A DNA stretch of 64,000 nt from the NCBI GenBank assembly GCA_947444195.1, contig CANEZL010000004.1, positions 124,001 through 188,000 on the forward strand. Reading direction: 5' to 3'. This document shows positions 49,462 through 58,381 of this stretch, one piece after another. The notes beneath the pieces are model-generated. The model did no database searches, was not told the DNA's origin, and worked only from the letters and a program-made list of their open reading frames with translations. A program made the position numbers and the translations under genes. Positions within the stretch are counted from its first letter, which is position 1, and each line of letters begins with the position of its first letter. Origin of the DNA: Methylobacteriaceae bacterium (GTDB lineage: Bacteria; Pseudomonadota; Alphaproteobacteria; Rhizobiales; Beijerinckiaceae).

Positions 49462-50091
49462 GGCTCACAAGGGGCGGCTGCCGCGACCGGGAGGCCGATA
49501 CCGTTTCAAGTCGGACGCCGCGGCGGCCCACGCATTCCTCGCCCAGCATGCGGGAAGAAGGCTCTGCTGACCCCCTCGTCGGCGAAGGCACAGCTGGAGC
49601 GGTGGTGAGCTGGAGCGGCAGTGAGCGCCCATCCCAACACCGGCCGGCGCCAACTTCCTGATACAAGGGGGCTTGAACGGAAGAGCCTCTTCCCCGAGCC
49701 GCCCCCTCACAACCGCTCCGGCTTCGCCTGGGCTCCCGGCCCGCAGACAAGGTCCATGCGGGCCTCTCCCGGCAGGCCTGTGGGCTTCACACGGTGTGTT
49801 GTCCGAGTTTGAGGGCGGAGCCGCGCTCTCGGGCTTGGATCTCCTTCCAGCCTTCGAACATCACGATCGGGCCTGGCTTGCCGCAAGAGCCGACCAAGCG
49901 CGACACTGAGAACGCCCCCCTCATCGAGCCGCCGATCGCCAAACCGACCCGGACACAGCTTCATCACAACCCCTCCAAACCCAACCGGACCGCCCTCAGC
50001 CTGACCGGCCAACAACGATGTGTGAGTGGATCAACCCGCAGAGGGATGAGGGGAGCGCGGCTGAAGCCGATGGGATCCGCCGGAAGCCCGC
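49462..50091. other. 630-bp region without an intact gene
   Basis: No convincing complete gene is seen. On the minus strand, ending near 49795, one frame reads RLVGSCGKPGPIVMFEG then WKEIQARERGSALKLGQHTV before a stop, which looks like the C-terminus of a former protein; I cannot name it. Nothing else was recognised. Confidence 0.4.
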
Positions 50092-51318
50092 TCAGGCGTC
50101 CACGTTCTTCAGCACCAGGGTCGCGTTGGTGCCGCCGAAGCCGAAGGAGTTCGAGAGAACGTGGCCGAGCTCCGCCCCGTCGCGGCGGGCGCGCAGGATC
50201 GGCATGTCGGCGAAGGCGGGGTCGAGCTCGTCGATATGCGCGCTCTCGCAGATGAAGCCGTTGTTCATCATCAGGAGCGCGTAGATCGCCTCCTGCACCC
50301 CCGTGGCGCCGAGCGAGTGACCGGTGAGGGACTTCGTGGCAGCGATCGGCGGGCAATCCTCGCCGCGGCCGAACACCGTGCGGATCGCCTCGATCTCCTT
50401 GTCGTCGCCCACCGGCGTCGAGGTGGCGTGCGGGTTGATGTAGTCGATCCGCGCGCCCTTCAGGCCCTCGATCGCCTGGCGCATGCAGCGCACCGCGCCC
50501 TCGCCGGAGGGGGCGACCATGTCGTGCCCGTCCGAGGTGGCGCCGTAGCCCGCGACCTCGCCGTAGATGCGGGCGCCGCGCGCCTTGGCGTGCGCGTACT
50601 CCTCCAGCACCAGCACCCCGGCGCCGCCCGCGATGACGAAGCCGTCCCGGCCCGCGTCGTAGGCGCGCGAGGCGCGGGACGGCGTGTCGTTGTACTTGGC
50701 GGACATGGCGCCCATGGCGTCGAACAGGACCGAGAGGGTCCAGTCGAGATCCTCGCAGCCGCCCGCGAAGATGATGTCCTGGCGGCCCGCCTGGATGATC
50801 TCGGCGGCGTTGCCGATGCAGTGGTTCGAGGTCGCGCAGGCCGACGAGATCGAGTAGTTCACGCCGCGGATCTTGAACCAGGTCGCGAGCGTCGCCGAGG
50901 CGGTGGAGGACATCGCCTTCGGCACCGCGAAGGGGCCGACCCGCTTGGGGCCCTTGTCGGTGGCGATCGCCGCCGATTCGACGATGGTGCGCGTGGACGG
51001 GCCGCCCGAGCCCATGATGATGCCGGTGCGGTCGTTCGAGACGTCGCCCGCCTCCAGGCCCGCATCCTGGATCGCCTGCTCCATGGCGACGTGGTTCCAG
51101 GCGGTGCCGCCCCCGTGGAAGCGCATGGCGCGCCGGTCGACCACGCCCTCGGGGTCGAGGCTCGGGGCGCCGGAGACCTGGCTGCGGAAGCCGTGCTCGG
51201 CCTGGGACGCGTCGCGCGCGATGCCCGAGCGCGCCTCGCGCAGGGAGGCCAGCACTTCCTGCGTGTTGTTGCCGATGGACGAGACGATGCCCATCCCGGT
51301 GATGACGACACGGCGCAT
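50092..51318 (-). CDS. fabB: 3-oxoacyl-ACP synthase I (FabB)
   Basis: A 408-residue thiolase-fold condensing enzyme for fatty-acid elongation, needed for unsaturated chains. The catalytic Cys is in [12 protein letters not shown] (~163), and the two His in [11 protein letters not shown] (~298) and [11 protein letters not shown] (~333). The C-terminal glycine loop [15 protein letters not shown] is intact. It is downstream of fabA on the same strand, the usual fabA-fabB arrangement. Confidence 0.96.
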   Translation of the reverse strand: MRRVVITGMGIVSSIGNNTQEVLASLREARSGIARDASQAEHGFRSQVSGAPSLDPEGVVDRRAMRFHGGGTAWNHVAMEQAIQDAGLEAGDVSNDRTGIIMGSGGPSTRTIVESAAIATDKGPKRVGPFAVPKAMSSTASATLATWFKIRGVNYSISSACATSNHCIGNAAEIIQAGRQDIIFAGGCEDLDWTLSVLFDAMGAMSAKYNDTPSRASRAYDAGRDGFVIAGGAGVLVLEEYAHAKARGARIYGEVAGYGATSDGHDMVAPSGEGAVRCMRQAIEGLKGARIDYINPHATSTPVGDDKEIEAIRTVFGRGEDCPPIAATKSLTGHSLGATGVQEAIYALLMMNNGFICESAHIDELDPAFADMPILRARRDGAELGHVLSNSFGFGGTNATLVLKNVDA

Positions 51319-51455
51319 GAACGAACTTGTCTCCGCCGCGGCCCCGGGATCGCCCCTGCGCCGCGTTTTCGGTCAGCTAGGACGAAGCCGACACAATCTC
51401 AACTGCCGAGGAGGGGGCGCCGTTGCCGGCCCGTCCCCGCGGCGCGCGAAAAAAA

Positions 51456-51992
51456 TCAGCTCTGGAACAGGGCGACCCGCAGGTCCTGCGCCTCGTAGAT
51501 GCGCTTGCCGTCCGCCTCCAGCCAGCCGTCGGCGATGCCGAGCACGAGCTTGCCCTGGCGCACCCGCTTGAGATCGACGCCGTAGACCACTTGGCGGACG
51601 CTCGGCAGCACCTGATCGCTGAACTTCACCTCGCCGACGCCGAGCGCCCGGCCGCGGCCCGGCGCGCCGAGCCAGCCGAGATGGAAGCCCACGAGCTGCC
51701 AGAGGGCGTCGAGGCCGAGGCAGCCCGGCATCACCGGGTCGCCCTTGAAGTGGCAGGGGAAGAACCAGAGGTCGGGGCGGATGTCGAACTCGGCCCGCAC
51801 CAGGCCCTTGCCGTGGGCGCCGCCCGTGCTCGCGATCTCGACGATGCGGTCGAACATCAGCATCGGCGGCAGCGGAAGCTGCGCGTTGCCGACGCCGAAC
51901 AGCTCGCCGCGCCCGCAGGCCAGCAGCTCCTCGTAGGTGTAGCTCGACGCGCGGGCCGGGGGCTGCGCGGTGGTGTCGGCGTCGGAAGGCAT
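51456..51992 (-). CDS. fabA: 3-hydroxydecanoyl-ACP dehydratase/isomerase (FabA)
   Basis: A 178-residue hot-dog fold enzyme that introduces the cis double bond at the C10 stage. The active-site His is in [25 protein letters not shown], with the Asp in the same helix (GLDALW). Order irr | fabA-fabB is the typical alphaproteobacterial arrangement. Confidence 0.96.
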   Translation of the reverse strand: MPSDADTTAQPPARASSYTYEELLACGRGELFGVGNAQLPLPPMLMFDRIVEIASTGGAHGKGLVRAEFDIRPDLWFFPCHFKGDPVMPGCLGLDALWQLVGFHLGWLGAPGRGRALGVGEVKFSDQVLPSVRQVVYGVDLKRVRQGKLVLGIADGWLEADGKRIYEAQDLRVALFQS

Positions 51993-52307
51993 GGAGGCGG
52001 TTCGATTCCCTGAGGGTCTTGATCAATCTTGCCGGAGGCTCGGCCGCGGAAGGCGCCGCCACCGGAGGCGGGTGCGCCGCCGGGCCCCGGCCCCGGCTGG
52101 TCGGCGACCGGGTCGGCAGGCATTCGGCCCTTCGTTAACACGGGCTCGGGCGCCTTTGAAGCTTCGGGCGCGGAAGCTTCGGGCGAGCCCGAGGCATTCC
52201 GCCAGGGCATCCCGCGGCCGAGGCGGGGTCGGGTTGCGGCACCGGCGACGGTTCCGTATAGTCTTGCACTAATATCCCGCGTCCGTATGCGAGCGTTCAG
52301 TTCACCG
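51993..52307. other. 315-bp divergent fabA/irr control region
   Basis: Contains a plausible promoter for irr (52234-52262). Near 52155-52195 are repeats of GAAGCTTCGGGCG (GAAGCTTCGGGCGCGGAAGCTTCGGGCG), a 14-bp direct repeat with HindIII-like cores. No Irr/RirA site was recognised. Confidence 0.5.
52234..52262 (+). promoter_or_regulatory. Promoter of irr
   Basis: TTGCGG (52234-52239), 17 bp, TATAGT (52257-52262); the -10 box matches five of six consensus bases. Transcription would start about 40 bp before the irr ATG. Confidence 0.5.
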
Positions 52308-52820
52308 ATGTCCGATCTGGTGCCCCTGCAGGCCGTCCTCAACGGCCGGATCTCCCCGCTCCCGGCGGAGGCCTCCGGTGCGGGCCGCCGCGGCTGCCCG
52401 CTCTCGGACCTGCGGGACCGCCTGCGCCGCGCCGGCCTGCGGCCGACCCGCCAGCGCCTCTCGCTGGGCTGGCTGCTCTTCGGCCGCGGCGACCGTCACC
52501 TGACCGCGGAAATGCTCTACGACGAGGCGATGCGGGCCAAGGTGCCGGTGTCCCTCGCCACCGTCTACAACACCCTGCACCAGTTCACGGAGGCCGGCCT
52601 CCTGCGCCAGCTCGCCCTCGACGGGTCGAAGGCCTATTTCGACACCAACCCGAGCGAGCACCACCACTTCTACCTCGAGGACGAGGGCCAGGTGATCGAC
52701 ATGCCCGATTGCGGCATCACCGTCGACGCGCTGCCCGAGGCGCCCGAGGGTATGGAGATCGCCGGCGTCGAGGTCATCGTGCGTCTGCGCCGCCGGGGCA
52801 GCAACCGCCGCCAGGGCTGA
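52308..52820 (+). CDS. irr: Iron response regulator Irr (Fur family)
   Basis: A 170-residue Fur-family repressor/activator. The N-terminal heme regulatory motif GCP (in RRGCPLSDLR) is present, followed by the winged helix (RPTRQRLSLGWLLFG, TAEMLYDEAMRAKVPVSLATVYNTLHQF) and the histidine cluster SEHHHFYLED characteristic of Irr. It controls iron and heme genes in Rhizobiales and is degraded or inactivated by heme. ATG 52308 taken; an in-frame ATG at 52287 would add seven residues. Confidence 0.93.
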   Translation: MSDLVPLQAVLNGRISPLPAEASGAGRRGCPLSDLRDRLRRAGLRPTRQRLSLGWLLFGRGDRHLTAEMLYDEAMRAKVPVSLATVYNTLHQFTEAGLLRQLALDGSKAYFDTNPSEHHHFYLEDEGQVIDMPDCGITVDALPEAPEGMEIAGVEVIVRLRRRGSNRRQG

Positions 52821-52869
52821 GCCGCGGCAGGTCCCGGACCGGGGCCCGAAGCGTCGCGAGATCAAGGCA

Positions 52870-52891
52870 AGGCCCGGGGAGACCCGGGCCT
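52870..52891. terminator. Hairpin between convergent irr and SH3 genes
   Basis: AGGCCCGGG-GAGA-CCCGGGCCT: a nine-bp perfect stem between convergent genes; no strong T tract. Confidence 0.55.
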
Positions 52892-52921
52892 CTCGCTCGA
52901 GTGCGACCGCACCCTCGGGCG

Positions 52922-53476
52922 CTACTGCACCTTCTCGTCCGGGTAGACGCCCCAGAGGCGGTTCTGGCGGATGTAGCCGTCCACGTCCCCGCGCCGGCCC
53001 GGCAGCGCCACCACGAGGCGGCACCACGTGCCGGTGCAGCTCTTCACGCTGCCGATCACGCCGGCCTCCAGCCGGGCCTCGTCCGGGGCGCCGTCGTCGG
53101 CGCTGGCGCGCAGGGGCACGGCGCTCCTGTCCGGCCCCTTCACCGCGTTGACGATGGCGGTGCGCCGCCCCGACAGGAGCGAGTGCAGCACCCAGCCCTC
53201 GGTGCCCTCGGAATCGCGGATGCGCCGCCAGGTCTCGAACTCGGCCACGATCTCCACAGGCAATCCGGCCCGCTGGAACACCCACAGGGTCCGGTGGTCC
53301 TTGGAGGGGCCCTCGCGCAGGTTGACCCGGTCGGTCTTCAGGCTGGCGTAGCGCGGCAGCGGCAGCTTGGTGACGGGGCCGAGGCCGGCCTCGGGGGGCA
53401 CCACGGGCGGGGCCGCCTCGGCGGCGCCGGTGCAGGCCAGGGCAGCGGCCGTCAGGGCGATCCGGACCAAACGCAT
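52922..53476 (-). CDS. Secreted SH3-domain protein
   Basis: A 184-residue protein with a signal peptide (MRLVRIALTAAALACTGAAEA). Two bacterial SH3-like segments follow (VNLREGPSKDHRTLWVFQRAGLPVEIVAEFETWRRIRDSEGTEGWV and the second RLEAGVIGSVKSCTGTWCRLV). Proteins of this type bind cell-wall or scaffold partners in the periplasm. The ATG at 53476 is preferred to the longer frame because it starts the signal peptide and follows GAGGAGGAC. Confidence 0.87.
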   Translation of the reverse strand: MRLVRIALTAAALACTGAAEAAPPVVPPEAGLGPVTKLPLPRYASLKTDRVNLREGPSKDHRTLWVFQRAGLPVEIVAEFETWRRIRDSEGTEGWVLHSLLSGRRTAIVNAVKGPDRSAVPLRASADDGAPDEARLEAGVIGSVKSCTGTWCRLVVALPGRRGDVDGYIRQNRLWGVYPDEKVQ

Positions 53477-53727
53477 CGTCGCACTGTCCTCCTCGTCGAA
53501 GCGGGAGCCTCCGGCCGGCCGCATTGTGTTCCGGCCTCGCTCTGGTAGAGAGGCCGAGGGCCCGAAACCCGCCTGCCGCCGGTCCCGTCCACGGCTGGAT
53601 CCTGTCTCGCCGAGTTCGGTTAACGGAGGTTTGAGGCCGTTGCGTGCCGCCCGCAGCCCGGGCGGGTCCGCGCCGGGCCGAGAGCCGGGTCAAGCCAGGC
53701 GCCGGAATGGGCGCGAGGGGAGGAACG

Positions 53728-54726
53728 ATGTCGAAGCGCAAGCCGCTCGTGGTGGTGACGCGGCGCCTGCCGGACGCCGTCGAGACGCGCATGCGCGAAC
53801 TCTTCGACGTGCGCCTCAACGCCGACGACAAGCCGATGGGCGCGGAAGCCCTCGCCGGGGCGATGCGCGAGGCGGACGTCCTCGTGCCCACCGTCACCGA
53901 CGAGATCGATACCGGCATCCTCGCCCAGGCCGGTCCGAACCTGCGCCTCATCGCCAATTTCGGCAACGGCGTCGATCACATCGACGTGGCCGCGGCGCTG
54001 GAGCGGGGCATCACCGTCACCAACACCCCGGGCGTCCTCACCGACGACACCGCCGACATGACGATGGCGCTGATCCTCGCCGTCGCCCGCCGGGTGACGG
54101 AGGGCGCGCGCATCATCCCCGACGACGACTGGGACAGCGGCTGGTCGCCGACCTGGATGCTCGGGCGCCGCATCACCGGCAAGCGCCTCGGGATCGTCGG
54201 CATGGGCCGCATCGGCCAGGCGCTCGCCCGCCGGGCCCGCGCCTTCGGCCTGCAGATCCACTACCACAACCGCCGCCGGGTGCCGGCCGCCACCGAGAGC
54301 GCGCTGGACGCCACCTACTGGGAATCCCTCGACCAGATGCTGGCGCGCGTCGACATCGTCTCGGTCAACTGCCCGCACACCCCCGCGACCTACCACCTGC
54401 TCTCGGCCCGCCGCCTCAAGCTCCTGAAGCGCGAGGCCATCGTGGTGAACACCGCCCGCGGCGAGGTGATCGACGAGAACGCGCTCGCCCGCCTCATCGA
54501 GGCCGGCGACATCTCGGCCGCGGGCCTCGACGTGTTCGAGCAGGAGCCCGCGGTGAGCCCGCGCCTCGTCAAGCTCGCGCGCACCGGCAAGGTGGTGCTG
54601 CTGCCGCATATGGGCTCGGCCACGCACGAGAGCCGCCTCGACACCGGCGAGAAGGTCATCATCAACATCAAGACCTTCATGGACGGCCACCGCCCGCCGG
54701 ACCGCGTCCTGCCCAGCATGCTCTGA
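53728..54726 (+). CDS. D-isomer 2-hydroxyacid dehydrogenase (glyoxylate reductase type)
   Basis: A 332-residue NAD(P)-dependent dehydrogenase. The Rossmann motif GIVGMGRIGQA (~153), the catalytic Arg in NTARGEVIDENAL (~237), Glu in FEQEPAV (~271) and His in LPHMGSATHES (~292) are intact. This corresponds to glyoxylate/hydroxypyruvate reductases; in methylotrophs such activity belongs to serine-cycle-linked metabolism (inference). ATG 53728 has GGGGAGGAACG in front. Confidence 0.9.
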   Translation: MSKRKPLVVVTRRLPDAVETRMRELFDVRLNADDKPMGAEALAGAMREADVLVPTVTDEIDTGILAQAGPNLRLIANFGNGVDHIDVAAALERGITVTNTPGVLTDDTADMTMALILAVARRVTEGARIIPDDDWDSGWSPTWMLGRRITGKRLGIVGMGRIGQALARRARAFGLQIHYHNRRRVPAATESALDATYWESLDQMLARVDIVSVNCPHTPATYHLLSARRLKLLKREAIVVNTARGEVIDENALARLIEAGDISAAGLDVFEQEPAVSPRLVKLARTGKVVLLPHMGSATHESRLDTGEKVIINIKTFMDGHRPPDRVLPSML

Positions 54727-54820
54727 GGCCGCGCACCGGGCGCCGCCGCCCGGTGCGATGGCAGAAAGCGAGGGAACGACGTCGTTGTGACGCCGGCCCC
54801 GCGGTGCGAGCATCCCGGCG

Positions 54821-55915
54821 ATGTCCAAGGATGCCTCGCCCCAGCCCCCCGCGCCGCCCGAGATGCCGGCCCGCCGCGTCCTCGTCCTCGCGGCGGCGCC
54901 CGCCCAGCTCCTCGACATCGCGGGGCCGGCCGAGATCCTGTCCCAGGCCAACCGCCTCACCGGCCGGCCGCTCTACGACATCGCCTGCCACATCGTGCCG
55001 GAGCCGGGCTCCGCCGCCACCTCGGCGGGGCTGCCCCTCGGCTCCACCGTGGGCCCGGCGGAGATCCGCGCCTGGAACCGCCTCGACATCCTGATCGTCG
55101 CCGGCGGGGAGGGCGCGCGCCGCCGCTGCGCCGAGCCCGACCTCGCGGGGCTGGCGGCCCATCTCGCGGCGAGGGCCGAGCGCGTCGTCGGGGTCTGCAC
55201 CGGCGCCTTCATCCTGGCCGAGGCGGGCTGCCTCGACGGGCGGCGGGTGGCCACCCACTGGCGCTGGTGCGAGACGCTCGCCCGCCGCCATCCGGGCCTC
55301 AGCGTCGATCCCGAGCCGATCTACCTGCGCGACGGCCGGGTCTGGACCTCGGCCGGCATCACCGCCGGGATGGACCTCGCCCTGGCGCTGGTGGAGGCCG
55401 ACCACGGCCATGCCCTGGCGCTCTCCGTCGCCCGCGAGCTGGTGATGTTCCTGCGGCGCCCGGGCAGCCAGAAGCAGTTCAGCACCCTGCTCGCCGCCCA
55501 GACCGACCTGCCGACGCGGCTCACCGACCTCATCGCCTGGATGGGCGAGAACCTGCACCGGCCCCTGCGGGTGGAGACCCTGGCCGGGCGCGCGGGCCTC
55601 AGCCCGCGCCACTTTGCCCGCGCCTTCCGGACACGGACGGGGACGACCCCGGCCCGCCTGCTCGAGCGCCTGCGCGTCGAGGCGGCGCGGCGGATGCTGG
55701 AGAGCGGCGGGGCGGGCCTGGCGACGGTGGCGGCCCACTGCGGCTTCCAGTCCGAGGAGACCCTGCGGCGAACCTTCCTGCGGCAGGTCGGGGTGAGCCC
55801 CGGCGATTACCGCGACCGCTTCCGCGGCGCTCCCCGCGCCGCGCCGGCGCCGCCCGAGGCGCCCGGCCCATCCCGAGCACTTGCGCAAGACCCCGAGAGG
55901 AGACCCCAACCGTGA
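54821..55915 (+). CDS. GlxA-type AraC family transcriptional regulator
   Basis: A 364-residue regulator. The N-terminal DJ-1/PfpI-like domain (residues 18-190) includes ILIVAGGEGARRR and the nucleophile-elbow-like VVGVCTGAFILAEAG. The C-terminal AraC domain has two helix-turn-helices (RVETLAGRAGLSPRHFARAFRTRTGTTPARLLE, LATVAAHCGFQSEETLRRTFLRQVGVSPGDYRDRF). Its stop overlaps the start of the next gene, so the two are translationally coupled and it probably regulates that enzyme's substrate response. Confidence 0.9.
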   Translation: MSKDASPQPPAPPEMPARRVLVLAAAPAQLLDIAGPAEILSQANRLTGRPLYDIACHIVPEPGSAATSAGLPLGSTVGPAEIRAWNRLDILIVAGGEGARRRCAEPDLAGLAAHLAARAERVVGVCTGAFILAEAGCLDGRRVATHWRWCETLARRHPGLSVDPEPIYLRDGRVWTSAGITAGMDLALALVEADHGHALALSVARELVMFLRRPGSQKQFSTLLAAQTDLPTRLTDLIAWMGENLHRPLRVETLAGRAGLSPRHFARAFRTRTGTTPARLLERLRVEAARRMLESGGAGLATVAAHCGFQSEETLRRTFLRQVGVSPGDYRDRFRGAPRAAPAPPEAPGPSRALAQDPERRPQP

Positions 55916-56613
55916 TCCAGCCCGACCGCCACCTCCAGATCGGCTCCCTGCTCTTCGAGGGCGTCGACCAGATCGACCTCACCGGCCCCTTCGAGGTGCT
56001 CGCCCGCATCCCGAACGCCACCTACCGGGTCTACGCCCGGGACCGAGCGCCGGTGCGCGACGTGCGCGGCCTGTTGCTCACCCCCGACGCCACCCTGGCG
56101 GAGGCGCCCCAGCTCGATCTCCTGCACGTGCCCGGCGGCTACGGCCAGGAGGCGCTGATGGAGGACGAGGCCGTGCTCGGCTGGATCCGCGACCAGGCGG
56201 CGGGGGCGCTCTGCGTGTTCTCGGTCTGCACCGGGGCGCTCCTGCTCGGCGCGGCCGGGCTGCTGCGGGGCCGCCGGGCCACGGCCCACTGGAGCGCGCA
56301 CCACCTGCTGCCGCTCTTCGGCGCGATCCCCGTCGATGCCCGCGTGGTGGAGGACGGCAACCTCGTCTGCGCCGCGGGCGTCACCGCCGGCATCGACGGC
56401 GCGCTCACGGTGGCGGCCCGCCTGCGCGGGGACGAGGCCGCGCAGGTGATCCAGCTCGTGATGGCCTACGCGCCGGAGCCGCCCTTCGACGCCGGCACGC
56501 CCGAGCGCGCGCCGGCCGCCGTGCTGGCCGCCGCCCGCGCGGGCGCGGCCGAGATCACGGCCCGGCGCACGGAGACGGCCCGGCGCATCGCGGCGCGCCT
56601 CGGGCTGGGCTGA
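55912..56613 (+). CDS. DJ-1/PfpI protein, isonitrile hydratase-like
   Basis: A 233-residue protein starting at GTG 55912, overlapping the preceding stop by four bases, with GAGAGGAGA as ribosome binding site. The catalytic-type Cys is in CVFSVCTGALLLGAAGLL (~105), with HVPGGYGQEALM upstream and TAHWSAHHLL after. The spacing resembles InhA-type isonitrile (cyclohexyl isocyanide) hydratases. The true substrate is not proven. Followed by repeat copy C. Confidence 0.82.
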   Translation: MIQPDRHLQIGSLLFEGVDQIDLTGPFEVLARIPNATYRVYARDRAPVRDVRGLLLTPDATLAEAPQLDLLHVPGGYGQEALMEDEAVLGWIRDQAAGALCVFSVCTGALLLGAAGLLRGRRATAHWSAHHLLPLFGAIPVDARVVEDGNLVCAAGVTAGIDGALTVAARLRGDEAAQVIQLVMAYAPEPPFDAGTPERAPAAVLAAARAGAAEITARRTETARRIAARLGLG

Positions 56614-56621
56614 GGCGACCG

Positions 56622-56658
56622 GTACGACCCCCGCTTCGATCAGGCGGAGATCGTATCA
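56622..56658 (-). repeat. Dispersed hairpin repeat, copy C (first hairpin only)
   Basis: On the minus strand TGATACGATCTCCGCC-TGATCGA-AGCGGGGGTCGTAC matches the first 37 bases of copies A and B. As in those, the TGA is the stop codon of the frame preceding it, here the 39-residue frame at 56656-56775. The second hairpin is missing. Confidence 0.75.
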
Positions 56659-56775
56659 GACCAGTCCGGTCCCGCCGGCGGGCGGGACCCGGGCCTCGGC
56701 GCGCACGCCGAGTCCGAGGGCGACGATGAGGCCGGAGGCCAGGAGCGTGGCGAGGGCGAGGCTGGGAATGAGCAT
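56656..56775 (-). CDS. Possible 39-residue membrane peptide
   Basis: Starts at ATG 56775 and encodes a hydrophobic segment (IPSLALATLLASGLIVALGLGV, residues 3-24) followed by RAEARVPPAGGTGLV. No convincing ribosome binding site is seen. Its stop codon coincides with the first codon of repeat copy C, as with the two other repeat copies, which is the main reason to keep it. No function can be assigned. Confidence 0.35.
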   Translation of the reverse strand: MLIPSLALATLLASGLIVALGLGVRAEARVPPAGGTGLV

Positions 56776-56907
56776 GGTCGGGAGGATTCGACTGTATATC
56801 TTAACGGATGCTTTCCCATCCGGCCGCTTCCACAGGTTCGAGGGGCTCGCGGCGCCCGAAGGCGCCTGCCCTGTGGATGAGAGCGTGCACACAGCGAAAT
56901 TCCCCTT

Positions 56908-56932
56908 GGAACGGCCGGCGCACCGCTTAGTT
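56908..56932 (+). promoter_or_regulatory. EcfG-like promoter of the SWIB gene
   Basis: GGAAC (56908-56912), 16 bases, AGTT (56929-56932). Spacing is identical to the PAS-LuxR promoter; the first base of the -10 (C to A) differs from the CGTT consensus. The start site would be about 60 nt before ATG 56999. Confidence 0.45.
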
Positions 56933-56998
56933 GTTGCAGCTATGCTGCCCCGGCTGCACGGTGTCTCCGCGCGGCGCAGCCGAAACCGGAGGATTTCC

Positions 56999-57373
56999 AT
57001 GGCGACCAAGACGACCGACAAGGCTGCGCCGAAGGCGGCGAAGGCCAAGGCTCCCGCCGCTGCCGAGAAGGCGGCGCCCAAGGTCGCGACGAAGGCGGCC
57101 GCCAAGCCGAAGGCCGAGGCCGGCGCCAAGCCGAACGCCCTCCAGCAGCCCCTCAAGCCCTCGGCCGAGCTCGGCGCCATCGTCGGCACCAGCCCGCTGC
57201 CGCGCGGCGAGGTGGTCAGCAAGGTGTGGGAATACATCAAGAAGCACAATCTCCAGAACCCGGAGAACAAGCGCGAGATCGTCGCCGACGACAAGCTGAA
57301 GAAGGTCTTCGGCAAGGACAAGTGCAGCATGTTCGAGATGAACAAGCACCTCGCCGCGCACCTCAAGGCCTGA
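56999..57373 (+). CDS. SWIB/MDM2 domain protein with histone-like tail
   Basis: A 124-residue protein. The first ~45 residues are a Lys/Ala/Pro-rich tail (repeats of AAPKAAKAK, KAAAKPK) like histone H1 tails. Residues ~48-124 form the SWIB domain (LKPSAELGAIVGTSPLPRGEVVSKVWEYIKKHNLQ, IVADDKLKKVFGK, SMFEMNKHLAAHL). In bacteria such proteins are found in chlamydiae and some alphaproteobacteria, with a suspected chromatin role. CCGGAGGA precedes the ATG. A possible EcfG-like promoter lies upstream. Confidence 0.88.
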   Translation: MATKTTDKAAPKAAKAKAPAAAEKAAPKVATKAAAKPKAEAGAKPNALQQPLKPSAELGAIVGTSPLPRGEVVSKVWEYIKKHNLQNPENKREIVADDKLKKVFGKDKCSMFEMNKHLAAHLKA

Positions 57374-57411
57374 AGAAACCCTTCCTCCCCGCAGCAACGG
57401 CCGGATGCGCC

Positions 57412-57436
57412 GGGACGGCCTTCACGAGACCGTCCC
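57412..57436. terminator. Hairpin between convergent SWIB and SDR genes
   Basis: GGGACGG (57412-57418) pairs with CCGTCCC (57430-57436) over an 11-base loop. Located between convergent genes; no T tract. Confidence 0.45.
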
Positions 57437-57485
57437 GTGCAGCCCCGCACCCGTCGCGCGGTGACGGGCTCCGTCCGCCGTCCGC

Positions 57486-58295
57486 TCAGGCGATGCCGGT
57501 GAGGACGCCGCCGTCCACGCGCAGGGCCGCGCCGCTGGTGGCGCTCGCCGCGGGCGAGCAGAGATAGGCCACCATGCTGGCCACCTCCTCGACGCGGGCG
57601 AGGCGCCCGATCAGCGAGGTCGGCCGGTGCTCGGCGATGAACTGCCGCCCGAGCGCGTCGAGATCGCCGGCATCGGCATCCTTGGCCATCTGTTTCAGGA
57701 ACGTCGCCACCCCTTCCGAGAGGGTGGGTCCGGGCAGCACGCTGTTGACCGTGACCCCGGAGCCCGCGACCGTCTGGGCGAGGCCGCGGGAGACCGCGAG
57801 CTGGGCGGTCTTCGTCATGCCGTAATGGACCATCTCGTCCGGGATGTTGAGGCCCGACTCGCTGGAGACGAACACCACCCGTCCCCAGCCCCGGGCGACC
57901 ATCCCCGGCGCGTAGGCGCGCGACAGGCGCACGCCGCTCATCACGTTCACCTCGAAGAAGCGCTGCCAGTCGGCGTCCGGGATCTCGAAGAACGGCTTCG
58001 GCTCGAAGATGCCGGTGTTGTTGACGAGGATGTCGATCTCCGGCAGCGCCGCGACCAGGGCGGCGACGCCGCCCGCATCCGCCACGTCGCCCACCGCCGC
58101 GAAGGGCTTGCCGGCCCGCGCTTTGCCCGCGCTCTCCTCCCGCAGCCGGGTGAGCGCCGCCTCCACGCGGTCGGAGGTGCGGCCGTTCACGCCGACATCG
58201 GCGCCGAGTTCGAGGAGCGCCCGGGCGATGCCGTAGCCGATGCCGCCGGTGGATCCGGTGACGAGGGCGCGCCGTCCGGCGAGGTTGAGGTCCAT
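57486..58295 (-). CDS. SDR family oxidoreductase
   Basis: A 269-residue short-chain dehydrogenase/reductase. Cofactor motif TGSTGGIG (13-20), NNTG-type motif VNNTGIF, catalytic Ser in VFVSSESG and Tyr/Lys in HYGMTK. The C-terminal half has QRIIAEHRPTS-type substrate loop and the typical YLCSPAASATSGAALRVDGG ending. Substrate unknown. It lies 86 bp downstream of the MFS gene on the same strand. Confidence 0.9.
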   Translation of the reverse strand: MDLNLAGRRALVTGSTGGIGYGIARALLELGADVGVNGRTSDRVEAALTRLREESAGKARAGKPFAAVGDVADAGGVAALVAALPEIDILVNNTGIFEPKPFFEIPDADWQRFFEVNVMSGVRLSRAYAPGMVARGWGRVVFVSSESGLNIPDEMVHYGMTKTAQLAVSRGLAQTVAGSGVTVNSVLPGPTLSEGVATFLKQMAKDADAGDLDALGRQFIAEHRPTSLIGRLARVEEVASMVAYLCSPAASATSGAALRVDGGVLTGIA

Positions 58296-58381
58296 GGGGT
58301 CGGGCTCCGCGGCCTGTGGCGATGCGGGACAACGCGCCGGGCCGGCCGCGGTGGCATGCGCGGGCCGCGGGGGCGCCCCCG

